NCBI GenBank assembly: GCA_902491895.1
Contig: CABUJH010000052.1
Coordinates: 1-13,057, forward strand
Direction of reading: 5' to 3'
From: an uncultured Collinsella sp.
Lineage (GTDB): Bacteria > Actinomycetota > Coriobacteriia > Coriobacteriales > Coriobacteriaceae
DNA length: 13,057 nt
Below are positions 1-5,455 of this stretch, one piece after another (the stretch's first letter is position 1; every line of letters begins with the position of its first letter). The notes beneath the pieces are model-generated. The model did not search any database and had not been told where the DNA came from. It saw nothing but the letters and a program-made list of their open reading frames with translations. A program made the position numbers and the translations under genes.

Positions 1-60
1 GCGGGCGAAGCCGGTGCGGATCCGCGCAGCGGATGCGCGGAATCCTATACGCCGCACCAA
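1..60 (+). repeat. right end of a tRNA-linked repeat element carrying a tRNA 3' end
   Basis: Bases 41-59 look like the 3' part of a tRNA: the second half of a T-arm, an acceptor strand ending ACGCCGC, a discriminator A and an encoded CCA. The bases before it are not a tRNA body. They form a hairpin, CCGCGCA (22-28) with TGCGCGG (34-40) around a 5-nt loop. The same order (GGGCGAA...GAAGCCGG-like bases, a GC hairpin, ATCC, acceptor strand, CCA, terminator) recurs at 2992-3103, where it follows a complete tRNA-Ser. I infer that the matching full tRNA lies upstream of the window, with 5' end GCGGCGT if the acceptor pairs perfectly. The element's left part is cut off by the window edge. Confidence 0.55.
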
Positions 61-70
61 TTGAACTTGA

Positions 71-98
71 AGCCTCCGGCAACGGGGGCTTTTCTTTT
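71..98 (+). terminator. intrinsic terminator after the tRNA-like 3' end
   Basis: AGCCTCC (71-77) pairs with GGGGGCT (84-90), one U-G pair included, around the loop GGCAAC, and is followed by TTTTCTTTT. It stands 12 nt after the CCA at 57-59, which is the normal position for the terminator of a tRNA transcript. Confidence 0.75.
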
Positions 99-110
99 AC
101 GCCGGCACCG

Positions 111-150
111 CACGGATTCGAACCTCGGTCGAGGCGCGGGCGTGAAGCGG
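111..150. repeat. left end of the tRNA-linked repeat element, truncated
   Basis: GGATTCGAACC (114-124) is the reverse complement of a generic tRNA T-loop with its closing pairs. It is followed by a spacer and then GAGGCGCGGGCGTGAAGC. The same order, GGATTCGAACCC then GAGGGCGCGGGCGTTAAGC, opens the complete element at 2931. Here the similarity fades after about position 150, so this is a partial copy. No tRNA can be folded from it on either strand. Confidence 0.5.
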
Positions 151-244
151 ACGATTTCCTGTCGACTCGTGTAAGATTCCGAGTAGGTGTCGCGGCCCAT
201 CCGCGACCACTTCTTCTCTCAACGACCGATCAGGGTGATACTTC

Positions 245-2686
245 GTGGCAGAGCGTCCGACATACAAGCTCAGGTTTCTCGATCCCAAGAAGCGCTTTCC
301 GGCGATGCCCGAGCAGCCTGCGGGACGCTCATATGGCGTGGTCTGGAAACTCTTTGGCGAGGACCAGCATGAATCTTGTTATGTCGTCGAATTCGTTGGC
401 AAAAGTCATGTGTCGCTTTTGGGCTACGTAAGCGTTTCGGGTGAGGTGTACAAGGTGGACCGCCCCGTTAGCGAGGCTCCGCTGCCCAACGATCCCGACA
501 TGGAACTGGTCCTTGACGAGTCGGATTCCAGTATTGGTGAGATTATGGTAAGGGAAGCCAGCGGTGCAATGCGTACGTGCGCGCGAACCGTCGGCTCTCC
601 CGAAGGCCCCATGCGCGAGCAGTCCGATCACGATACATGGAATTCGGCCCGCTCCCTTCCTTACGGCGAGTTCATGGCATCGATGTTCCTGCGCTACGTG
701 ATATTTGCCAACTCCGAAAGCGCTGTTGCGAACACGGCGGACGCCGACGGTCTCGATGCGGACATGCAAAACGTTGTCGACAAGATCAAGCTCGTAAAGT
801 TGCCCGAGCCGGTCGAGGTGTTTTTGGGCTTTAACACGGCACCGCTACCTGACGCTATCGAGACGTTGCTCTACCGCGTTGACCATGCCGAGAATCCGAG
901 CGGTATCGAGCGTTATGCCGCCGCCCTTATGAGCGAGGTCGACTTGCCCCGTCTGCGCACCATTGCCGCCAAGTCCGAAATGAGCCTAGCGCGCATCGAC
1001 CGGTCGAAGCTGTTCTATCTCAATTTTGATCGTAGCCTGCTGGACCAGGGCGAGATTGACATGCTGCTTGCCATCGAGTGCCGTCTCAACCGCCTCTCCG
1101 GCATCCTCGAGCGCATCGGGGCCGGATTGGCCCCTGTGGCATCCTCGCCGAGCCTTGAGGGCTGCGCGCTCTTTGATGCGTGGCATATCGCCAAGACGAC
1201 CAACGATGTTCCCCGACTGCTCGATACGGCCTCGAGCGATAACCCGTGGGGCAAACCGGGTACGGTGGCTTGCCAGCCGGGCGGTGAGTGGGATGTGCGT
1301 ACCCGCTTCGCGCGTATTGTCGAGGCGCTCAACGTGGTCACGCGGCTCGACTATACCTATCGGGCAAACGTTGCCGAGGGGATTATGCTCGTTCGGTTTG
1401 GGCACTCTGTCGTGAATGCCATGCCGCAACGTGAATACGACGCTCAAGATGACGCCTGGCGCGAGCTGGAAGAGGACACGCGTGCGATCTGGGCCGCGGA
1501 GCACGATGCGCGCGTGGCACTCACGCTTGCGGCAGCGTGTTTTGCCGCGGGCACCTGCATCACGCGCTGCTATGTGCAGATTGCTGCTCCCGACAGTGAG
1601 CAGGGCGAGCGCGTTGTCGCAACGTATTTCTTTGGGCGCGCGGCCTATCTGGCCGATTGCGTGCCTGTCGCCAAGGATCTTGAGAGCATGGACATGGACG
1701 ATATGCCGTGCAAGCGTGTGCTTGAGGCGTATGAGTCAACCGCTCCGGAGACGATTGAGCCTGCGGAGGTTCATGCTCGTCCGCGTGATGACCATCGCAC
1801 ACTGCCGCCGGCGCTGCGCGATCTGCTGCTCGCCGATAAGGCTGACGAGTTGGAGGTCATGGAAGAGGACGATGACCCATACGTGGCCCGTGTTGTTGAA
1901 TTGCGCGAGCAGGCAAAAGTCGACCGTACAGGTGCTTTTGAAGGCTTTTCCCGTCTTGTCGAGGAGTTGGAGGCTAAGTGCGCCGTCGCCGAGCTTTTGG
2001 CGACAGGTCCGGTTCAAACGCAGTTTTGCGATAACCAGCTGGTGCGCATGGTGCTACCGGTGTTGGAAGAAGACCGCTCTGTGCGAATCCTTCGTGCGCC
2101 CGATGCGCTGTACTTTGCCCAGCACGAGATCTGCAGCTTTTACGCCGAGCAAGAGGACTTTGAACGAGCGCTGCCCGAGGTGCGCCATCTTTACGATCTG
2201 GCGCGCTCGTCCATGCAATCGCACTTTGCGCTCATCAACGTGCTTGCGCGTCTGGAGCGCTTTGACGAGATTATCGAGGTGGCGCGCCACGGCCTACGTA
2301 TTGCCAGCGATCGTTCTGCAATCGGCTACCTGTTCTATCGCTTGGCGTTTGCCTATTGGAATTGCGATCAGCTCGACCTGGCGCTGGCTTGTTACCGTCT
2401 CGTGCCGCGCGGCGAGGAGTCGGGCAGTAGCGCGCTGGAAGAAATGCAGGGCCTTATGAACGAGATGGGCGTTAGCGAGCCTCCGACGTTCGAGGAAGCG
2501 GTCGAGACTATCCGCAAGGCTGGACTTGAGTTGCCGCCAGTGTCCGCCGTGACGAATCAGCTGGCAGATGCCGCTGTGCAACTGGTCGACAACGGCTTCT
2601 TTTTCCTGGCACGCGGTTGCATCTTCCAAATGTGGCGCACCATGGGCAACGACGAGCTCGGCTCCCTCAACCGCTCGCTGGGGTAG
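245..2686 (+). CDS. hypothetical protein with TPR-like C-terminal helices (813 aa)
   Basis: This is a long uninterrupted frame that I cannot assign to a characterised family. The GTG start at 245 follows AGGGTGAT at a normal distance; the next in-frame ATG is about 20 codons in. There is no signal peptide or membrane segment, so the product should be cytosolic. The N-terminal 110 residues look beta-rich (for example SYGVVWKLFG and HVSLLGYVSVSG). The middle is helical, with an acidic stretch near residues 536-545 (EVMEEDDD). Residues about 619-722 contain paired amphipathic helices with TPR-like spacing (FAQHEICSFYAEQEDFERAL, LARLERFDEIIEVARHGL, YRLAFAYWNCDQLDLALACY). TPR proteins usually act as protein-binding scaffolds; the partner is unknown. 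It is the only coding gene between two tRNA-repeat regions, so the neighbours do not suggest a pathway. I am sure it is a gene and unsure of any function. Confidence 0.85.
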   Translation: MAERPTYKLRFLDPKKRFPAMPEQPAGRSYGVVWKLFGEDQHESCYVVEFVGKSHVSLLGYVSVSGEVYKVDRPVSEAPLPNDPDMELVLDESDSSIGEIMVREASGAMRTCARTVGSPEGPMREQSDHDTWNSARSLPYGEFMASMFLRYVIFANSESAVANTADADGLDADMQNVVDKIKLVKLPEPVEVFLGFNTAPLPDAIETLLYRVDHAENPSGIERYAAALMSEVDLPRLRTIAAKSEMSLARIDRSKLFYLNFDRSLLDQGEIDMLLAIECRLNRLSGILERIGAGLAPVASSPSLEGCALFDAWHIAKTTNDVPRLLDTASSDNPWGKPGTVACQPGGEWDVRTRFARIVEALNVVTRLDYTYRANVAEGIMLVRFGHSVVNAMPQREYDAQDDAWRELEEDTRAIWAAEHDARVALTLAAACFAAGTCITRCYVQIAAPDSEQGERVVATYFFGRAAYLADCVPVAKDLESMDMDDMPCKRVLEAYESTAPETIEPAEVHARPRDDHRTLPPALRDLLLADKADELEVMEEDDDPYVARVVELREQAKVDRTGAFEGFSRLVEELEAKCAVAELLATGPVQTQFCDNQLVRMVLPVLEEDRSVRILRAPDALYFAQHEICSFYAEQEDFERALPEVRHLYDLARSSMQSHFALINVLARLERFDEIIEVARHGLRIASDRSAIGYLFYRLAFAYWNCDQLDLALACYRLVPRGEESGSSALEEMQGLMNEMGVSEPPTFEEAVETIRKAGLELPPVSAVTNQLADAAVQLVDNGFFFLARGCIFQMWRTMGNDELGSLNRSLG

Positions 2687-2737
2687 GGGCGAAAACTGCA
2701 AGGAGGAAAGGCCGCTAGGCAATTAGAAAATTCCCTC

Positions 2738-2766
2738 TTGCTCAACTTCGGCTGTTTGGTTACTAT
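2738..2766 (+). promoter_or_regulatory. probable promoter of tRNA-Ser
   Basis: TTGCTC (2738-2743) and TACTAT (2761-2766) are separated by exactly 17 bp and sit just upstream of the tRNA. Transcription would start near 2773, giving a short 5' leader for RNase P to remove. Confidence 0.65.
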
Positions 2767-2780
2767 AGAACGGCTGTTAC

Positions 2781-2871
2781 GGAGAGCTGACCGAGAGGCC
2801 GAAGGTGCTCGCCTGCTAAGCGAGTATGCCCCAAAAGGGCATCTGGGGTTCGAATCCCCAGCTCTCCGCCA
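2781..2871 (+). tRNA. tRNA-Ser (anticodon GCU), CCA encoded
   Basis: This is a class II tRNA that folds fully. The acceptor GGAGAGC (2781-2787) pairs with GCTCTCC (2861-2867), followed by discriminator G and CCA (2869-2871). The anticodon stem CTCGC/GCGAG closes the loop CTGCTAA, giving anticodon GCT, which reads AGC and AGU serine codons. The long variable arm (ATGCCC/GGGCAT) is typical of serine tRNA. The T-arm is TGGGG-TTCGAAT-CCCCA. The last 18 nt of this gene (2854-2871) are duplicated downstream at 3046-3063. Confidence 0.97.
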
Positions 2872-2912
2872 GTTTAACTTTAAAGAAGGGTCCCATTGGG
2901 GGCCCTTTTTTA
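2854..2912 (+). repeat. 59-nt direct repeat, copy 1 (tRNA-Ser 3' end plus terminator)
   Basis: From the T-loop of tRNA-Ser through the acceptor strand, CCA and the whole terminator, these 59 nt match 3046-3104 with one difference (T at 2897, C at 3089). The period is 192 nt. A tRNA 3' end repeated at a distance is the classical signature of site-specific integration into a tRNA gene. Tandem duplication or slippage would give the same picture. Confidence 0.9.
2888..2911 (+). terminator. intrinsic terminator of tRNA-Ser
   Basis: GGGTCCC (2888-2894) pairs with GGGGCCC (2899-2905), one U-G pair, around ATTG, followed by six T. It lies 16 nt past the CCA end. Confidence 0.9.
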
Positions 2913-2927
2913 TTATCGAGAAAGGGC

Positions 2928-3054
2928 GCTGGGGATTCGAACCCGAGAGGGCGCGGGCGTTAAGCAAACGCGAAAGGCGTTTGTAGCCCGTGGGCGAAAA
3001 GCCGCCAGGCTTTGAAGCCGGAGGGCATGCGTAGCATGCCCGGACATCCCCAGC
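2928..3054 (+). repeat. structured non-coding insert between the two direct repeats
   Basis: The ends are complementary: GCTGGGGAT (2928-2936) can pair with ATCCCCAGC (3046-3054), closing the whole element as one large stem. Inside are four clear hairpins. CGGGC (2954-2958) pairs with GCCCG (2986-2990) and encloses CAAACGC/GCGTTTG (2965-2971/2977-2983, loop GAAAG). GGC/GCC (2993-2995/3001-3003) and GGCT/AGCC (3008-3011/3016-3019) follow. GGGCATGC/GCATGCCC (3023-3030/3034-3041) closes on a GTA loop. No reading frame here looks coding. Whether it is transcribed past the first terminator is unknown. It could be a small mobile or REP-like element, a non-coding RNA, or the remnant of a larger integrated element. 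Confidence 0.6.
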
Positions 3055-3104
3055 TCTCCGCCAGTTTAACTTTAAAGAAGGGTCCCATCGGGGGCCCTTT
3101 TTTA
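3046..3104 (+). repeat. 59-nt direct repeat, copy 2 (orphan tRNA-Ser 3' end plus terminator)
   Basis: This is the second copy of the tRNA-Ser 3' end (ATCCCCAGCTCTCCGCCA) with the same downstream bases and terminator as copy 1. No tRNA body precedes it: upstream is the GGGCATGC hairpin of the insert. The near identity of a non-coding stretch suggests a recent duplication or ongoing homogenisation. Confidence 0.9.
3080..3103 (+). terminator. intrinsic terminator, second copy
   Basis: GGGTCCC (3080-3086) pairs with GGGGCCC (3091-3097), loop ATCG, followed by six T. The only change from the first copy is in the loop, so the function is preserved. Confidence 0.85.
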
Positions 3105-3118
3105 GTTGAACCACGTTA

Positions 3119-3135
3119 GCTGGGGATTCGAACCC
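3119..3135. repeat. inverted copy of the tRNA-Ser T-arm
   Basis: GCTGGGGATTCGAACCC is the exact reverse complement of tRNA-Ser bases 2846-2862 and is identical to 2928-2944. Each inverted copy follows a terminator after a linker of about 15 nt. After the second one the structured insert does not recur; the sequence passes into the terminator of the convergent gene. Confidence 0.75.
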
Positions 3136-3137
3136 TC

Positions 3138-3170
3138 AAAAAATGAGGCGCCCCGTTGGACGCCTCATTT
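3138..3170 (-). terminator. intrinsic terminator of the carboxypeptidase gene
   Basis: A perfect 10-bp stem, AAATGAGGCG (3141-3150) with CGCCTCATTT (3161-3170), closes a 10-nt loop. Read on the minus strand it ends in six T (3143-3138). It lies 26 nt past the stop of the minus-strand gene and separates it from the convergent tRNA transcript. Confidence 0.88.
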
Positions 3171-3195
3171 GGTTCGATGTGATATCGCTCCGGCC

Positions 3196-4536
3196 CTACA
3201 TCTCGGGCGCCTTGGCGACGGTCTCGCTTTCTGCCGTGAGTGGGCGGTTGTCGATGCGGCGGCCCAGGCGGTCGAGCTTCACAAGGAGCCACTCAATGGG
3301 ATTCGGCCCTGCGCCTTCCTCGTCGGCAACCAGGTCCATAACGGCGATTTTGGTGCCGTCCTGCTTGAGAGTAACACTGCCCACCTTGTCGCCCACATGC
3401 ACCGTGCCCGAAAGATCGTCGTAGCTAACCTTTTCGGTCACCTCGCCGGCAAGGGAAAACACGGTCGCTTGCGCCGTAGGATCGGCGAGTGTGGCGTCGA
3501 TTGTCTTATCCGTCCAGTCGGTTTGGCCAATGCGCGCCATAAGCGGGTTGCCGTTGGCGGTCTTTTCCTGCGTGTTGGCGATTGCGACCGTCACCTTGTG
3601 GCCGTAGTACCAGTTGGCAAGGGTGGCGGTATCGGTAAAGCGCTGATCGGTGGTGGTGGAGTTCAAAATAACGGTGTAGATCTCGTCGCCGTCGCGGTTG
3701 TAGGCGCTCGTAAAGCAATAGCCCGCGTCGTCGGTGGTGCCGGTCTTGCCGCCGATGTTGCCATCTTGGCCCAGCAAATAGTTATGCGTGTCCATGGAAT
3801 GCGAATGGTCGGTGCCGTCGGCGCCCGTGACCTCGATCCAGGAATCCTCGCTCGCTACGACCTCGCGGATCGTGTCGTTTTTCATGGCCTCCTGCATCAT
3901 CAGCGCTACGTCGTGTGCGGTTGAGTGCATATTGCCAGCCCACTCATCAAAGTCCAGACCATGCGGGTTTTCAAAAAGCGTACCGGTGCAGCCGAGCTTC
4001 TTAGCGCGCTCGTTCATGGCCTTCACAAATGTGGCCTCGGCGTCTTTGGTCTTGGGGTCGATCTTCTTGCCCACATATTCGGCGAGCACGATGGCGGCGT
4101 CGTTGCCCGAGGGAATCATCAGACCGCGTAGTGCCTGCTCCACGGTAAGCTCGTCGCCTTCGAGCAAGCCGGCGGTCGAATTACCCACGGTGGCTGCGGC
4201 GTTGCTCACCGTGACCTTCTCGTCCATCTTGCAATTCTCGACGGTTAGGATTGCGGTCATGACCTTGGTGATCGAGGCAATCTTGACCTGCTCATCGGCG
4301 CCGCGGGCATAGTAGACGGTGCCGTCTTTGCCCATGACGAGGGCATTGGTCGCATCGATATCGGGCAGGTTTTCGGCCGTGATACCGCGCACATCGGCGG
4401 TTTTGCCGCAAACATTGTCGGTCGTGAGCACTTGGGCGCCGGCGACGGTGGGCACGCCGGCGGCAAGGGCGATAGCGCAGACAAAGCCGGCGGCAAGCTG
4501 GGCTGAGCGCTTTGCAAAAGAGGTGAGGGACTTCAC
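3196..4536 (-). CDS. D-alanyl-D-alanine carboxypeptidase, peptidase S11 (PBP5-like), secreted
   Basis: The predicted 446-residue enzyme removes the terminal D-Ala from peptidoglycan stem peptides outside the membrane. All three catalytic motifs of serine DD-peptidases are present: SITK (88-91, nucleophile Ser88 and Lys91), SGN (143-145) and KTG (264-266). The length fits S11 enzymes with a C-terminal beta domain. I chose the GTG at 4536 because it puts a basic N-terminus (KSLTSFAKR) directly before a hydrophobic core and an AGA cleavage site near residue 34, a normal Sec signal peptide, and it lies 40 nt downstream of a TATACT box. The frame stays open to a TTG at 4647, which would add an unlikely leader. 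There is no clear C-terminal membrane helix, but PIEWLLVKLDRLGRRI (413-428) could be a PBP5-type amphipathic anchor. It is divergent from a VanRS-like pair. Confidence 0.93.
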   Translation of the reverse strand: MKSLTSFAKRSAQLAAGFVCAIALAAGVPTVAGAQVLTTDNVCGKTADVRGITAENLPDIDATNALVMGKDGTVYYARGADEQVKIASITKVMTAILTVENCKMDEKVTVSNAAATVGNSTAGLLEGDELTVEQALRGLMIPSGNDAAIVLAEYVGKKIDPKTKDAEATFVKAMNERAKKLGCTGTLFENPHGLDFDEWAGNMHSTAHDVALMMQEAMKNDTIREVVASEDSWIEVTGADGTDHSHSMDTHNYLLGQDGNIGGKTGTTDDAGYCFTSAYNRDGDEIYTVILNSTTTDQRFTDTATLANWYYGHKVTVAIANTQEKTANGNPLMARIGQTDWTDKTIDATLADPTAQATVFSLAGEVTEKVSYDDLSGTVHVGDKVGSVTLKQDGTKIAVMDLVADEEGAGPNPIEWLLVKLDRLGRRIDNRPLTAESETVAKAPEM

Positions 4537-4575
4537 AGATTTCGCTTTCGACGGGATGGTCTCTTCTGAAACTAG

Positions 4576-4581
4576 AGTATA
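4576..4581 (-). promoter_or_regulatory. possible -10 box of the carboxypeptidase gene
   Basis: The minus strand reads TATACT about 40 nt before the chosen GTG. No convincing -35 box is seen at 16-18 bp, so this is suggestive only. It would leave a leader of roughly 30 nt. Confidence 0.4.
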
Positions 4582-4652
4582 TCGTTTGCCGGCGTCGGCG
4601 ATCATCGCGTGCGCGCTTGGCCCACATCCGCACCCGAACGGGCACAAGGGTG

Positions 4653-4668
4653 CTTAAGGCCGACTTAA
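4653..4668. promoter_or_regulatory. candidate response-regulator site, CTTAA direct repeat at 11-bp spacing
   Basis: CTTAA at 4653 and again at 4664 are spaced one helical turn apart, as is typical of tandem sites for OmpR-family regulators. They lie in the 197-bp divergent region between the carboxypeptidase gene and the VanR-like regulator, so autoregulation or joint control is possible. The repeat is short and may be chance. Confidence 0.3.
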
Positions 4669-4707
4669 TCACCCACGCTTGTTGTGTGTGGCGTGCGTCG
4701 CCTCAGG

Positions 4708-4713
4708 CATAAT
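4708..4713 (+). promoter_or_regulatory. possible -10 box of the VanR-like regulator
   Basis: CATAAT lies 20 nt before the start codon of the regulator, just ahead of its ribosome site AGGAG (4723-4727). The -35 position is poor, which would suit a promoter that depends on an activator. Confidence 0.4.
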
Positions 4714-4733
4714 GGAGCGCGAGAGGAGCACGC

Positions 4734-5429
4734 ATGAACGAGCGCATTTTGGTAGTTGATGACGAGAAGGCCATCGCCGACTTGGTTGGCATCTACCTTA
4801 CAAAAGAGGGCTTTGATGTCCAGATTGCCTATAGCGGGGCCGATGCTGCCAAGGCGATTTTGGAGCAGGAGTTCGATCTGGCGCTGCTTGATGTCATGCT
4901 GCCCGATATCGATGGGTTTGAGCTGCTGCGTACGATCCGTTCCAGCCATACCTATCCCGTGATCATGCTGACGGCGCGCGATGCCCAGCAAGACAAGATC
5001 GGGGGCCTTTCGCTTGGCGCGGACGATTACGTGGTTAAGCCGTTCCGTCCGCTGGAGCTCATCGCGCGCGTGCACGCTCAGCTTCGCCGCTACACCAGCT
5101 ACGGTAGCCGTGCACAGGCGGCCGAGTCGCCGACCATTCAGCTCGACGGCTTGGAGATCAACCGCGATGCTCGTTCCGTGACAGTGGACGGTTCACCGGT
5201 ACGCCTCACACCCACCGAGTATTCAATCTTGCTGTATCTGGTCGAGCATCGCGGCAGCGTGGTGGCCGTGGAGGACCTGTTCCGCGCGGTGTGGAGCGAG
5301 GATTTTATGCCCGGCTCCAACAATACGGTGATGGTGCATATTCGCCACTTGCGCGAAAAGATCGGCGACGACGCACAAAAGCCACGCTTTATCAAAAACG
5401 TCTGGGGCGTCGGCTACATCATCGAATAA
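4734..5429 (+). CDS. response regulator, OmpR family, VanR-like
   Basis: A 231-residue cytosolic transcription factor. The receiver domain (about 4-118) has the acidic pair Asp9/Asp10, phospho-acceptor Asp53 in LLDVMLPD, Thr80 in MLTARD and Lys102 in VKPFRPLEL. A winged-helix DNA-binding domain follows (about 132-231), ending in NVWGVGYIIE. The stretches HTYPVIMLTARD and KPFRPLELIARVHAQLRRY closely resemble enterococcal VanR from memory. ATG at 4734 follows AGGAG at 6 nt. It is 26 nt ahead of its partner kinase and reads away from a DD-carboxypeptidase gene. No vanH, vanA/B, vanX or vanY lies in the window, so 'VanR-like' describes sequence relation, not glycopeptide resistance. Confidence 0.93.
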   Translation: MNERILVVDDEKAIADLVGIYLTKEGFDVQIAYSGADAAKAILEQEFDLALLDVMLPDIDGFELLRTIRSSHTYPVIMLTARDAQQDKIGGLSLGADDYVVKPFRPLELIARVHAQLRRYTSYGSRAQAAESPTIQLDGLEINRDARSVTVDGSPVRLTPTEYSILLYLVEHRGSVVAVEDLFRAVWSEDFMPGSNNTVMVHIRHLREKIGDDAQKPRFIKNVWGVGYIIE

Positions 5430-5455
5430 CGCTTTTCGCTTGTGAGGATCTTGAT

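Noticed and set aside
1416..2459. Plus-strand 347-codon frame inside the 813-residue gene
   Set aside because: Its product is Arg/Cys/Ser/Trp-rich, typical of an out-of-frame translation, and no ribosome site precedes it.
2738..2986. Plus-strand open frame of 82 codons through tRNA-Ser
   Set aside because: It translates the tRNA promoter, tRNA and terminator; it has no ribosome site.
2928..3063. Second complete tRNA formed by the insert and the duplicated 3' end
   Set aside because: No 5' acceptor strand complementary to GCTCTCC, no D-arm and no anticodon arm can be placed; only the 3' end is tRNA-like.
2854..3104. CRISPR array
   Set aside because: There are only two repeats, each of 59 nt containing a tRNA end and terminator, and no cas genes.
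2557..3114. A long minus-strand open frame crossing the tRNA-Ser and the repeat array
   Set aside because: It overlaps the end of the 813-residue gene, the tRNA and two terminators in antisense, and its sequence repeats only because the DNA repeats. Frames like this are common artefacts over tRNA genes.
3106..3924. Plus-strand open frame of 272 codons
   Set aside because: It is the antisense shadow of the carboxypeptidase gene, whose SITK, SGN and KTG motifs prove the minus strand is coding.
4537..4647. Longer N-terminus for the carboxypeptidase (TTG at 4647 or ATG at 4605)
   Set aside because: Neither has a ribosome site, the extension would bury the signal peptide inside the protein, and the TATACT promoter box would fall within the coding region.
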